Source: an uncultured Acidobacteriia bacterium
GTDB lineage: Bacteria; Acidobacteriota; Terriglobia; Bryobacterales; Bryobacteraceae
DNA: 64,000 nucleotides
Direction of reading: 5' to 3'
Assembly: GCA_903907865.1 (NCBI GenBank)
Contig: CAIVPR010000027.1
Span: forward strand, 1-64,000
Below, in pieces: positions 44,382 to 53,888 of this stretch. Both the position numbers and the translations under genes were made by a program. Positions within the stretch are counted from its first letter, which is position 1, and each line of letters starts with the position of its first letter. The notes beneath the pieces are model-generated. The model saw nothing but the letters and a program-made list of their open reading frames with translations, ran no database searches and was not told the origin of the DNA.

Positions 44382-44714
44382 ACGCTGAACTCATTCCGGC
44401 AACCGAGGATGTACATCGTCCCTGGCCCTCCGGGCCGTCTATGACAACGGGGTTTGGACGGCCCACGCCACCATTCTCTTGCAAGCCGAACGTGGCGATT
44501 AATTTATCTATCGGATGACCTTCCGCCTTGGCCCTCCGGTGCGTTGTCGCGGCTTTAAAGACCACAATCTCCGGGCAGCGCCGGTCACACTGGACACACA
44601 AGTCGGGTCACAATTCTTTTCACCCTTTCTTCCCAACCAAATCAACAACTTACCAAAAACATAGTTCGGAATCGCCCCCTCCAACCAGTAACATCGTTGC
44701 CGAGAGGACATTCC
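44382..44714. other. Intergenic stretch with small inverted repeats
   Basis: No gene was recognised. An inverted repeat GGCCGTC ... GACGGCC spans about 44437-44465, next to a small GGCCC/GGGCC stem. TGGCCCTCCGG occurs twice (near 44425 and 44529). The last part before the SEC-C gene is AT-richer. No tRNA or riboswitch fold was seen. Confidence 0.4.
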
Positions 44715-45302
44715 ATGCTCGATTCAACAACACTCCAAATCACGGCACCCTCCCACCTGGCCGCTCTCCTCCAACGCGAAATCGCGCGTTGCATCACCCG
44801 CATCGCCGAATGCGAATCCCGCGAAGCGGCCCTCGGCGGCACCGCCCTCAACCCGCCCGACCCCAAACTCCGCGCCGCCATCGACCGTGATCGCGACCGC
44901 GCTTTCATCTCCCTCAGCCGCGCCATGAAAATGCTCCGCGACCTCCAAAAGGCCCACCCCCAACAGGCACAACCTTCAGCCGCAGAATCCGCACCCCAGG
45001 CCGAAGTCCGGACGGAACACCCGCAGGTCGCCCGCGGAGCCCGCTGCCCGTGCGGTTCCGGCCTCAAGTACAAACGTTGCCACGGCTGGGCAGCCCCCGC
45101 CACCCAGAGCCCGAAGAAACCTCCAACCCATTCACACAAAAGCACTTCCACCCCAAACGGCTTTGAATTTTCTTTCGCTCCAAGCGCGCCCACGGTGGGC
45201 AACCTTCCGGCATCCCAACCATGTCACTCCGCCCGGAGGACACCCTCTCGCGGTACACTCAAGCCGGAGAGCCTCGTAGGCGAATCATATGGAAACAGCT
45301 AG
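44715..45302 (+). CDS. SEC-C motif protein
   Basis: 195 residues from ATG 44715, which has GAGAGGA six bases upstream. The N-terminal half is helical (HLAALLQREIARCITRIAECESREA). The SEC-C zinc motif CPCGSGLKYKRCHG lies at about 111-124, followed by a low-complexity basic/serine-rich tail. SEC-C domains occur on SecA and many small proteins and bind zinc. The gene overlaps the UPF0182 gene by 14 bases. Whether the long tail is natural is uncertain. Confidence 0.72.
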   Translation: MLDSTTLQITAPSHLAALLQREIARCITRIAECESREAALGGTALNPPDPKLRAAIDRDRDRAFISLSRAMKMLRDLQKAHPQQAQPSAAESAPQAEVRTEHPQVARGARCPCGSGLKYKRCHGWAAPATQSPKKPPTHSHKSTSTPNGFEFSFAPSAPTVGNLPASQPCHSARRTPSRGTLKPESLVGESYGNS

Positions 45303-48039
45303 ACTGGAAGGCCGGTTCCCCAAGGGACCGCACGGGAATCGGGCAGCCGGATTGGGCTTGATCGCGATCGTGGCGACGGTATTTGCGCTCATGGCTGGGT
45401 CGGGCTGGGCCTCGGGCCTCGTGATCCAGTATTCCTGGTGGAAGGAAATGGGCCAAGTAGAGACTTGGTTCAACCTATACGCATATTCCACGCTGCCGGT
45501 GGCGGCCGCAACTATCCTCGCATGGATCGTGCTCCTGATCGCGCACGGACGGGGCGTCAGTTTCGCCGGCGGACGCACCAGCGACTACCCCATCTACTCG
45601 CGGCTATCCAAACTGGCCCTGCTCTTCGTGGCATTCCTCGCCGCCGACGCCAGCATCGACAATTGGACCGTCCTGCGCTTCGTCGGCAGCCGCGGCCTAA
45701 CCGGCGACGCCACCTTCCACGACCCCGTCTTCGGCAAGCCCTCCACCTTCTATCTTTTCGACCTCCCGTTCTGGACCGACCTCCGCGGCTACCTCTTCGC
45801 CCTCGTGGTACTGGCGATCCTCGTCCACTGGATCACCGCCCGCGGCTGGCAACTGCGGTTCAAGTTGCCGGAAATGTCTGGCGGAGCCCTCGACGTCTCG
45901 ATGTTCCGGCTGCCAGGCGGCCTCGAATCGCGGTTCCTGAGCATCGCCGCGTCATTCTTTCTGGTCGCGCTGGCCTGCCGGTACTACCTGAACCGCTTCG
46001 AAATGGTCTGGCACCAGCAAAAGTTCATGGTCGGGATCGACTACACCGACGAGCATTTCGCCCTACCCCTCTACTGGGTGGCGATCGGCGCACTCTTGAT
46101 CGGCGCCGTGCTGGTCCTCGGTCGGAGATGGATCACGGCTGCGGTCGTTTCGGGCGGGGCGATCCTCCTCTTGAACGTTGCACCGGGACTTGCCGGCTCG
46201 ATCCTGGTCAAGCCGAACGAGATCTCGCTCGAAAGGCCCTACATCTCGGCGCACATCCAAGCGACGCGGGCGGCCTACGGGCTGTCAGACAAGATGAAGG
46301 AGGTCGAGGCCAAGACCACCCCGAACGCTCCGATTGACGTGGCGAAAAACTCCGCGCTTCTGGATAATGTCCGCCTTTGGGATTGGCGTCCGTTCCACGA
46401 CACGGTCACGCAGATGCAGGCCCTCCGGCCCTACTACGCCTTCCATGACACCGATGTCGACCGCTATATGGTCGACGGCCAGTACCGGCAGGTCCTCCTA
46501 ACCCCACGCGAAATGGACATCAGCCAGTTGCCCGGCGACCGCTCCAACTGGATCAACCCGCACTTCATCTACACCCACGGCTACGGCTTGGTGCTGGCCG
46601 AAGTCAATAAGCTCACGCCCGAAGGACAGCCGGTCTACCTCATTGAGGACATGCCGCCCAAGGTCAATTCGAAGACCTTGAAGGTGGAGCGCCCCGAACT
46701 CTACTACGGCGAGGTTCAGCACGAGCCCGTTTTCGTCGACACCGCCCAGCAGGAATTCAACTATCCCCAAGGCTCCGACAACGCGCTCACCCGCTACCAA
46801 GGCAAGGGCGGTTTCCCGATCTCGTCCCTGATGATGCGCGCGGCTGCGGCCCTGCACTACGGCGACTCCAACATCATCCTGACCGGCTATCTGACCGACC
46901 ACAGCCGCATGATGATCCACCGCCGCGTCCGCGACCGTCTGCACACCCTGGCCCCCTACCTCCAGTGGGACCGCGATCCCTACCTGGTTCTGACACCCGA
47001 GGGCCGCATGGTCTGGATGGTGGACGGCTACACGACCTCCGATGCGCATCCGTATTCACGCGAAATCGACTCGATGGACGGCATCAACTACATCCGGAAC
47101 TCCGTCAAGGCCACCATCGACGCCTACGACGGCGAAACTCACCTGTACGTGTTCGACGCTTCGGACCCGATCATCGCCTCCTACCGGACGCTCTTCCCGC
47201 ACCTGTATGAAGACCAGTCGAAGATGCCCGCCGCGTTGCGCGACCACATCCGCTACCCGGAGGAGATGTTCGAAATCCAGGCGCAATTGTACCGGTCGTA
47301 CCACATGAAGAACCCCCAGGCGTTCTACAACAACGAGGACATCTGGGAGCTATCGCGCTATTCCTCGGGCAACGGCGAGCCGAAACCGGTGACGCCGACC
47401 TATGTGATCGCCACGCTGCCGGGCGAGACCAAGCCCGAATTCCTGCTCATGACCACGTTCACGCCGCTGTCGAAGGAAAATCTCATCGGCGTCATGCTGG
47501 CGCGGTGCGACGGCGAGCACTTCGGCGAGGTCGTGGTGATGCAGATGTCGAAACAGGAGCTGATCCTGGGGCCGATGCAGATCAACGCGCGCATCAACCA
47601 AGACCAGACCATTTCGAAGGATCTGACGCTGTGGAACCAGCAGGGGTCGAGCGTGCTGCAGGGGCAGACGCTCGTCCTGCCTGTGGGCGACAACTTCGTC
47701 TACGTCTCGCCGCTGTACCTGCAGGCGACGCAGGCTCGGATGCCACAACTCAAGAAGATCGTTCTGGCGGTGGGGAACCGGCTGATTTATGCCGACACGT
47801 ACGAGCAGGCGCTGGCAGAGTTGGCGGGCGGCGCGAAGGGGGCACCGGTGGCCGCAACTGTGGTCTCGGCGGCGGGCGCAGCCACGGTCCAGCAGGTTCC
47901 GACAGGCGATCCTCGGATTGACAGCGTGCGGCAGCACTTGCGGCGTTACCGCGAGTTGGCGAGCCAAGGAAAATGGGCCGAGGCTGGCCGCGAGTTGGAA
48001 GCGGTGGAAGCCGAGGTCAACAAGGGAGACAAGAAGTGA
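45289..48039 (+). CDS. UPF0182 family large membrane protein
   Basis: 916 residues. Seven or so transmembrane helices occupy the first 320 residues, including the family pattern WWKEMGQVETWFNLY. The large extracytoplasmic part has IWDWRP-like VRLWDWRPFHDTVTQMQALRPYYAFHDTDVDRY, YTHGYGLVLAEVNKL, and RYPEEMFEIQAQLYRSYHM, all typical of UPF0182/COG1615. The biochemical role of the family is not established. A second small membrane protein is translationally coupled downstream. Confidence 0.93.
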   Translation: METARLEGRFPKGPHGNRAAGLGLIAIVATVFALMAGSGWASGLVIQYSWWKEMGQVETWFNLYAYSTLPVAAATILAWIVLLIAHGRGVSFAGGRTSDYPIYSRLSKLALLFVAFLAADASIDNWTVLRFVGSRGLTGDATFHDPVFGKPSTFYLFDLPFWTDLRGYLFALVVLAILVHWITARGWQLRFKLPEMSGGALDVSMFRLPGGLESRFLSIAASFFLVALACRYYLNRFEMVWHQQKFMVGIDYTDEHFALPLYWVAIGALLIGAVLVLGRRWITAAVVSGGAILLLNVAPGLAGSILVKPNEISLERPYISAHIQATRAAYGLSDKMKEVEAKTTPNAPIDVAKNSALLDNVRLWDWRPFHDTVTQMQALRPYYAFHDTDVDRYMVDGQYRQVLLTPREMDISQLPGDRSNWINPHFIYTHGYGLVLAEVNKLTPEGQPVYLIEDMPPKVNSKTLKVERPELYYGEVQHEPVFVDTAQQEFNYPQGSDNALTRYQGKGGFPISSLMMRAAAALHYGDSNIILTGYLTDHSRMMIHRRVRDRLHTLAPYLQWDRDPYLVLTPEGRMVWMVDGYTTSDAHPYSREIDSMDGINYIRNSVKATIDAYDGETHLYVFDASDPIIASYRTLFPHLYEDQSKMPAALRDHIRYPEEMFEIQAQLYRSYHMKNPQAFYNNEDIWELSRYSSGNGEPKPVTPTYVIATLPGETKPEFLLMTTFTPLSKENLIGVMLARCDGEHFGEVVVMQMSKQELILGPMQINARINQDQTISKDLTLWNQQGSSVLQGQTLVLPVGDNFVYVSPLYLQATQARMPQLKKIVLAVGNRLIYADTYEQALAELAGGAKGAPVAATVVSAAGAATVQQVPTGDPRIDSVRQHLRRYRELASQGKWAEAGRELEAVEAEVNKGDKK

Positions 48040-48464
48040 CGTTGCGGGTGTGTCCCGAGGTAAGTCTCGGGCGTAGCATGGCGGCCGTGTCCGTCGGTTT
48101 GGCCATTGTGGTGACGGTGCTGGGCGTGGCGTCGCCGTATGCGACGAAGGCGTTCGGGCTCGAGACGTTCGAATCGTTCAACTTCGGCTACGTCATGACG
48201 AACCTTGCGTACACCGTGGTCGCAACGATGGTGGCAGGCTACGTGACCGCATGGATCGCAGGGGAGCGGGAGATTCGACACGCGGCGGTGCTGGCGAAAT
48301 TCCTGTTCGCCCTTGCGATATTGGGGGTGGTGCGGCACGGCGAAACGCATCCGGGCTGGGCGGAGTTGATTCTGGGCGGCTGCGGACCGGTCTCGGCACT
48401 GTTCGGCGCAGCGCTGCGGCGAACCATGCGGAAGTTGCCTGTAGAGTTCGACGAGACCCGGTAA
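48036..48464 (+). CDS. Small membrane protein coupled to UPF0182 gene
   Basis: 142 residues from a GTG at 48036 that overlaps the upstream stop codon (GTGA); an ATG at 48078 is an alternative. About four transmembrane helices are present (VGLAIVVTVLGVASPY, LAYTVVATMVAGYVTAWIAG, AKFLFALAILGVV, and a last one near the C-terminus). No family was recognised. Coupling suggests it works with the UPF0182 protein. Confidence 0.7.
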   Translation: MTLRVCPEVSLGRSMAAVSVGLAIVVTVLGVASPYATKAFGLETFESFNFGYVMTNLAYTVVATMVAGYVTAWIAGEREIRHAAVLAKFLFALAILGVVRHGETHPGWAELILGGCGPVSALFGAALRRTMRKLPVEFDETR

Positions 48465-48483
48465 ATCGGCCACGAGCAAGCTT

Positions 48484-51078
48484 CTACCGCTGTAACCTCT
48501 GTAGCGCGTCCACCGCAGAAGCCAAACGGTTCTCGATATAGACGTTCCCAGGGAACCTTTGGTTCTGATCGGCCCATACCGCCACCGCCCGCTGCCGACG
48601 GACCAACGCCGATTCCGGTTCCGCAGTGGCGGCGACGTCCAGGATAGCGGCCACAGTGAATGCGTTGCCCGGAGTCGCGGCCTCCGAAAGATCCTGCTCC
48701 GCTCCCGCAATCGCCCGGGCGAGGCGTCCTGCGACCGCCTGACGGTTCCCCCGGGCGATTTCCAACCTTGCCCAGGAAAACTGGGGGGATTCCGGGTTCA
48801 GCAGTTCCGCAGCCTTCAGCATGGACTCGGCACCAGGGAAATCGCCCTTTGCGCGCATGGCATCCGCGGCCACGATCTTCATCCACGCAACGTTCGTGCC
48901 ACCGACCGGTCCAGTCGCGTCCAAGGCCTTCGCGGCGGCAGCGGCATGCCGGATTGCCTCGTCCGGCTCGGAATAGCGAAGCAGATATGCCAAGTAGCCG
49001 TGGGTCCGGCCGGATTCATTCTTGGCGGAGGCGTCATGGCCGTCGGCTGCAATCGCGGCCTCGTACTCGCCGAGTACCTGCTCGAAGAGCGCCCGCGCCT
49101 TCGCCGTGTCGCCGAAGCTGGGACGGTCCGCAGCACCTTCCGCCAGCGCGAGAAAAATCAGACCGTTCAGTCTAGTGGACCGGATGCCGACATGGGCCGG
49201 CGCCTCCGCAGCCAAGACGTCGGCAAGCTGCAGGGCTTCCATTTCGTTGGCAATGGCCTCGGAAAACCGCGTAAGCTTGGACTGGAAATACCCCAAATCG
49301 ACCAGATTCGCAACCAGTGCCCAACGGTTTTCAAACGAGGGCGAGACCCTCGCCGTCTCCCTCGTCAGGGGAACCAGCTTGGCCCTGATCTCAACGCTTC
49401 CCAGCAAGTCGCCGGATCGGCCCAGCGTGGAGGCTAATTCCGAGAGCGCGCGCCTCTCCGCATTGCCGGGCAACCCGTGGCTGCGCGCAACCCCTTCGCG
49501 ATTCAGTTGCAGGGCCGTCGGGTATTCCTGGAGCGACCGGTGCATCGCAGCCAAGTCGCATATCTGGATGACCATCATGCCGCGCTGCAGTTCCGTCAGG
49601 CGGCCTTGGTCGGCCAAAGGACGAGCCAAGGCCAACGCCTTCCGATACGACGCCATCGCATCACCAATCCGGCCCAGACTCGGCCGGACGGTGGAGCCTT
49701 GGACCGCCCCTACTTTTCCATAGGCGACAGCCAATTCCCACTGCAGGCCCGGGTCCCCGGCAGCGTCCCCCGCCAAGCTGTTCAAATACTCCTGCGCGGT
49801 GGAGACGATCATCTCCCGCGCCTTCACATTGCCCGGAGTCTTGGCGATCTCGTCATGGAAGTCGAACAGGAACCGGTTCGCTAGTTGACGAACCTGCTGG
49901 AACCGGCGATCCGCCCGCCGCTGCGCAGCCAGACTGAATCCAAGCCCCACCGCCAGACTGACCACCACCAAGGTCGCCGCCGCCAGTTGCCACCAGTTGC
50001 GCCGGACAAACTTCTGCGTTCGATAGCCGACGCTGTCGGGACGCGCCAGGACGGGCCGATTGTCCAGATATCGCTCGATGTCCTCGGCCAGCCGTTGCAC
50101 CCCATTGTACCGACGCTCCGGCTCCTTGCGCAACGCCATCAGCAGGATGTGGTCCAGTTCGTCGCCCAAGCCCGGCGCGACGGGTGTCCCGGTGCAGATG
50201 ACCCGATCCATTTCGGCTGCGGTCCCAGAATCGAGCACATACGGTTTCCGACCGGTCAGGAGCTGGTAGAGGATCACCCCCAGCGCATAGACATCCGAGG
50301 CGGTGGTGATCGATTCCCCGCGCACCTGCTCGGGACTGGCATAGTCCGGCGTCAGGGCCGTAAAGGCAGTCCGCGTCGACCCGCCATCACTGGCGTCCAG
50401 CAGCTTGGCGATGCCGAAATCGAGAAGTTTGGGCTCGCCCGCCGCCGTCACCAGGATGTTGGCTGGCTTGAGATCGCGGTGCACCACCAGATTCCGGTGG
50501 GCATACTCCACGGCCTCGCAGACTTTCAGGAACAGGCGGAGCCGGGCAACCCGGTCCAGGGATTCGGCGTATCGCGTGATCGAGACGCCTTCGACGAATT
50601 CCAGTACCAGATACGGGCTGCCGTCTTCGGTTTCGCCCCCGTCGAGGAGCCGGGCGATATACGGATGCTCCAGACCCGCCAGCGTCTGGCGTTCCCGAAC
50701 AAAACGGGCCCGCGCAACGTCGGAATCCAGTCCTTGGCGGATGATCTTGATGGCGACCTTCTTGTGGAAGTCGTCCACGCGAACCGCTTCGTAGACCACG
50801 CCCATACCGCCCTCGCCGAGGCGGCCCACAAGCCTGTAGCGCCCGAAGCCGTCCTCGCGGGAGCTTACGCGCGGCGGAAACATGCTGGCTGCGTGTTCGC
50901 CGATTGCGCTCTGGATGAAGGTCTCCGTGCCTGTCTCGGCCAGGTAGGGCTCCACTTCGCGACGTAGTTCGGGGTCGCCCGCGCAGAGCTTCTCAAGGAC
51001 GCCATCGCGGTCGCCTTCCGCCGCCGATTCCACCGCTTCCAGGACCGATTTTAGTTGCTGCCAGCGTTCGGGTGTCAT
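48484..51078 (-). CDS. Ser/Thr protein kinase with TPR-like tail, coupled to ECF sigma
   Basis: 864 residues from ATG 51078, which shares ATGA with the upstream sigma-factor stop. The N-terminus MTPERWQQLKSVLEAVE parallels MTRDRWQLIEELF of the kinase at 35915, which supports this start over an ATG eight codons earlier. The kinase domain has GEGGMGVVYEAV, VAIKIIRQG, HRDLKPANIL, LLDFGIAKLLD and TPDYASPEQV. A transmembrane helix (WWQLAAATLVVVSLAVGLGF) precedes TPR-like repeats. It probably acts with the sigma factor as a signal-transfer pair. Confidence 0.93.
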   Translation of the reverse strand: MTPERWQQLKSVLEAVESAAEGDRDGVLEKLCAGDPELRREVEPYLAETGTETFIQSAIGEHAASMFPPRVSSREDGFGRYRLVGRLGEGGMGVVYEAVRVDDFHKKVAIKIIRQGLDSDVARARFVRERQTLAGLEHPYIARLLDGGETEDGSPYLVLEFVEGVSITRYAESLDRVARLRLFLKVCEAVEYAHRNLVVHRDLKPANILVTAAGEPKLLDFGIAKLLDASDGGSTRTAFTALTPDYASPEQVRGESITTASDVYALGVILYQLLTGRKPYVLDSGTAAEMDRVICTGTPVAPGLGDELDHILLMALRKEPERRYNGVQRLAEDIERYLDNRPVLARPDSVGYRTQKFVRRNWWQLAAATLVVVSLAVGLGFSLAAQRRADRRFQQVRQLANRFLFDFHDEIAKTPGNVKAREMIVSTAQEYLNSLAGDAAGDPGLQWELAVAYGKVGAVQGSTVRPSLGRIGDAMASYRKALALARPLADQGRLTELQRGMMVIQICDLAAMHRSLQEYPTALQLNREGVARSHGLPGNAERRALSELASTLGRSGDLLGSVEIRAKLVPLTRETARVSPSFENRWALVANLVDLGYFQSKLTRFSEAIANEMEALQLADVLAAEAPAHVGIRSTRLNGLIFLALAEGAADRPSFGDTAKARALFEQVLGEYEAAIAADGHDASAKNESGRTHGYLAYLLRYSEPDEAIRHAAAAAKALDATGPVGGTNVAWMKIVAADAMRAKGDFPGAESMLKAAELLNPESPQFSWARLEIARGNRQAVAGRLARAIAGAEQDLSEAATPGNAFTVAAILDVAATAEPESALVRRQRAVAVWADQNQRFPGNVYIENRLASAVDALQRLQR

Positions 51079-51641
51079 GCGGCCATGTACTCTTTTAGCC
51101 ACACTTGGGCCATGCGAAGATCCCGGATCACAGTACTGCGCCCGATGTCTAGAAAGGCCGCGATCTCCTCATACGTGAGCCCCCCGAAGAAGTACAATTC
51201 TACGATCCGCGATTGACGCTCGTCGAGGCGGGCGAGTTCGTTGAGCCCGTCGTCCAGCGCTACTAGGTCGCGGGAACGCTCCGGCGCGAAGATGGTCGCG
51301 TCTTCCAACCCAACTGGGTGGAGCCCCGCGCCTCGTTTCTCCGACCGTTTCTTGCGGGCGTGGTCCACCAGAATCTGGCGCATGTAGTGGGCCGCGATCG
51401 AAATGAAGTGGGAGCGGCCCTCGAACTGTGGCTGGTTCTGCCTTGCCATCCGCATCCAGGCCTCGTTGACCAGCGCGGTCGGTTGGAGGGTGTGGCCTGT
51501 GCGCTCGTTGCGCATGTAGGCTGCCGCCAGCCGCCGTAGTTCGGACTCCACCAACGGCATGAGCGCCTCAAGTGCCGCAGCATCACCGTCCTTCCATTGA
51601 AGAAGGAGGTGCGTGACGTCGTGTTGTGGAGCCCGGTCCAT
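51075..51641 (-). CDS. ECF sigma factor (acidobacterial/planctomycete type)
   Basis: 188 residues. Region 2 includes the motif HTLQPTALVNEAWMRM, and DHARKKRSEKRG follows, typical of the ECF group found next to Ser/Thr kinases. Region 4 ends LARLDERQSRIVELYFFGGLTYEEIAAFLDIGRSTVIRDLRMAQVWL. The four-base overlap with the kinase gene implies coordinated translation; such pairs lack a classical anti-sigma factor, so phosphorylation may control activity. Confidence 0.93.
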   Translation of the reverse strand: MDRAPQHDVTHLLLQWKDGDAAALEALMPLVESELRRLAAAYMRNERTGHTLQPTALVNEAWMRMARQNQPQFEGRSHFISIAAHYMRQILVDHARKKRSEKRGAGLHPVGLEDATIFAPERSRDLVALDDGLNELARLDERQSRIVELYFFGGLTYEEIAAFLDIGRSTVIRDLRMAQVWLKEYMAA

Positions 51642-51680
51642 CTGAGGTGTAACTAAGATGATACCGGGCGGACGGGCTGG

Positions 51681-52958
51681 TTAGTGAGCCGCGTCTTCGC
51701 CAAACACCCCGAACGGCAGGTTGCCGTCGGCGTCGAAGGGCAGCGCGTGCGATTCCTGCAGGATTTCCAGCAGTGGATTGGCCTCGATCTCGGCGCGCAT
51801 GTTGGCGCTGAGCGCGATCGGGCTCAACTCCAAGGTGTTCTTGATCCAGCAGAGCCGGGCTTCACCGATGTCGTGCTTGCCCACAGTCCGCGCGATCCGC
51901 TCGATGCATTCGCGGTCGGAATTCCAGTGGATCGGGATCTTCGCGGCGGACGGGGTGGACGCCGTCAGCGCGTTGATCCAGGTCGGATTGCTATCCAACT
52001 TGGCAAGCAAACGGTCATGCACCACGTCGGCCAGCCCTAGACCCACGCCGTTGCCATAGCTCTTGTTGCTGAGGTCGCGCAGGAAGATGCGTTCAATGTG
52101 CGGGGTGTTCGGCCACGGGTTGTACTCGCCCTGGGTGCCCCGGTTGGAAACCTTGGTGTCCATGCCCGCGCCGCTGATGTGCTTGCCGATCTCGTCGATC
52201 ACCAGCACGTCGATATCAAAGGGAAGGCCTGGAGCCCAGCTCTTGCAGACTTCGAGCAGTTCCTCTTCCATCCGCAGCATCTGGTCCACCGGCAGCGCGG
52301 AAAGCCGGGCCGTATTGTGGTACGCATCTTCCAAGATCGCGATGCCGCCCAGCACCTTGCCCGTGCCCAAAACCTGCTTGCCGACCGAGCGGATCACCGC
52401 TTCCATGCCCAGCTTGTAGGCGTGCGTGTGGTAATTCTTCGCGCCGGACCACTTGCCAAGGCCGATGCCCATCATCTTGAACAGGCCGCTTTCGATCTTG
52501 CCCGCGAAATCAGTGTGCTGCTTGACCCGCCCGACCAGCATGATGCCGTCGGATTCCGAGGCGTACTTGTCGAGGAAAGCCTCGATGCCCTCGGGCGTGC
52601 GTCCCAGCGAGATCACTTCGAGCGAACTCTTGACCGGGCAGCCCATGGTGCCCTCGTGGATTCCGTAGTGGGCGAGGACGTCCGCCTGACCCTCCGCCGT
52701 CGCCGCGCCGTGGCTACCCATGGCCGGGAAGATGAAGGGGTTCATGCCCTTCGACTTCCAGTAGTTGACCACCGCACCGACAATCTTGTCGATGTTGCTG
52801 ATGCCCCGGCTGCCCACGCCGATCGCCACCGACGCGCCCGGTTGCAGGTTGTTGCCGAACCCGGCCCCGCCGAGCTCCTTCTGGACCGTGCCTTCGATAT
52901 CGGTCAGACGGCGGTCCGGGAAGTTCTGCTTGACGAGGAGCATGTTGGGGAGCGACAT
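51681..52958 (-). CDS. LarA-like (DUF2088) protein
   Basis: 425 residues. The DUF2088/LarA N-terminal domain has AIGVGSRGISNIDKIV and FPAMGSHGAATAEGQ. Residues typical of the LarA pincer-cofactor site lie in GRVKQHTDFAGKIESGLFKMMGIGLGKWSGA, followed by a second domain. LarA is a nickel-pincer lactate racemase; many homologues act on other 2-hydroxyacids. The cofactor genes larB, larC and larE are not in the window, so activity would need them elsewhere. It is 39 bases upstream of the ECF sigma gene on another transcript. Confidence 0.85.
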   Translation of the reverse strand: MSLPNMLLVKQNFPDRRLTDIEGTVQKELGGAGFGNNLQPGASVAIGVGSRGISNIDKIVGAVVNYWKSKGMNPFIFPAMGSHGAATAEGQADVLAHYGIHEGTMGCPVKSSLEVISLGRTPEGIEAFLDKYASESDGIMLVGRVKQHTDFAGKIESGLFKMMGIGLGKWSGAKNYHTHAYKLGMEAVIRSVGKQVLGTGKVLGGIAILEDAYHNTARLSALPVDQMLRMEEELLEVCKSWAPGLPFDIDVLVIDEIGKHISGAGMDTKVSNRGTQGEYNPWPNTPHIERIFLRDLSNKSYGNGVGLGLADVVHDRLLAKLDSNPTWINALTASTPSAAKIPIHWNSDRECIERIARTVGKHDIGEARLCWIKNTLELSPIALSANMRAEIEANPLLEILQESHALPFDADGNLPFGVFGEDAAH

Positions 52959-53029
52959 AAGGGTCGATTATATCAATCCTGCAGCCGGGCTTTTGCTAAC
53001 CGTGGCGCGACTGCGGCGTCGAAAGGCTC

Positions 53030-53827
53030 ATGAGAACCCAACACATCCTGTTTCTCGCGCTGCCGATGGCCGCGTGCAGCCTGCTCGGGCAGCAGCCCAC
53101 CATGTCCTGCAAAGAACGATCCAACTGGACAGGCAAGGGCTCCAACAACTTCTGCGAAGTGCGCGAGACCACGATCGCGGCCATCGCCACGCTAAACGTG
53201 GATGGCCGCGGCAACGGCGGCGTCAGCGTCAAAGGCGCAAACCGGTCGGACATTCTGGTCCGGGCGATGGTCCAAGCGCAGGGGGCGAGCGATTCGGAGG
53301 CGAATTCGTTGGCCTCGCAGGTGTTGGTAAACTCGTCCGCGGGCATGGTGGCAGCGAACGGGCCGGCAAAGGGGAACTGGTCGGTCTCGTATGAGATCTT
53401 CGTGCCGACGAAGACGAATCTAACGCTGAAGGCGACCAATGGAGGCGTGTCTGTGGCGGGTGTCGAGAGCTCCATCGAGTTCCACGCTGTGAACGGCGGT
53501 ATCAGCTTGAAGGATGTCGGCGGCTATGTCCACGGCGAGACGGTCAACGGCGGCATCAACCTCGCGGTCAGCGGGGACAAGTGGGTGGGCCAGGGGGTCG
53601 ACGTCGCGACAACCAATGGCGGCGTGAGCATGAACGTGTCGGAGCGGTTTTCCGCACTACTGGATCTGGCCACGGTCAATGGCGGGGTGAATGTGCGGTT
53701 GCCGAATGCTCCGAAGGTGGTGGGTGGCAAGTTCAGCGGAGCGCTGGGATCGGGCGGACCGCAGATCCGCATCCGGACGCAGAATGGTGGGGTTTCGGTG
53801 GGAAGCCCGACGGCCAAGAAGGCCTAA
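53030..53827 (+). CDS. Exported DUF4097-like repeat protein
   Basis: 265 residues. A signal peptide (HILFLALPMAACSLLGQ) may also be lipidated at the Cys, though the lipobox is weak. The mature part is built of short beta repeats, each with an NGGV/NGGI turn (seven copies, for example TNGGVSVAG, VNGGISLKD, TNGGVSMNV, QNGGVSVG). This fits a DUF4097/beta-helix fold such as those of autotransporter-like or anti-sigma-linked proteins. The function is unknown. A clear terminator follows. Confidence 0.78.
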   Translation: MRTQHILFLALPMAACSLLGQQPTMSCKERSNWTGKGSNNFCEVRETTIAAIATLNVDGRGNGGVSVKGANRSDILVRAMVQAQGASDSEANSLASQVLVNSSAGMVAANGPAKGNWSVSYEIFVPTKTNLTLKATNGGVSVAGVESSIEFHAVNGGISLKDVGGYVHGETVNGGINLAVSGDKWVGQGVDVATTNGGVSMNVSERFSALLDLATVNGGVNVRLPNAPKVVGGKFSGALGSGGPQIRIRTQNGGVSVGSPTAKKA

Positions 53828-53848
53828 CGCCGATTCGACAATTTGATG

Positions 53849-53876
53849 AAGGAGCCGGGAGCAATCCCGGCTCCTT
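53849..53876. terminator. Intrinsic terminator between convergent genes
   Basis: A perfect 12-bp stem (AAGGAGCCGGGA against TCCCGGCTCCTT) closes on a GCAA loop. CCGTTTTG follows on the plus strand. It lies between the DUF4097-like gene and the response regulator gene, so it probably serves both. Confidence 0.85.
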
Positions 53877-53888
53877 CCGTTTTGTGGT

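Noticed and set aside
44528-44890. Overlapping plus-strand frame before the SEC-C gene
   Set aside because: It lacks a ribosome binding site and overlaps the better-supported SEC-C frame.
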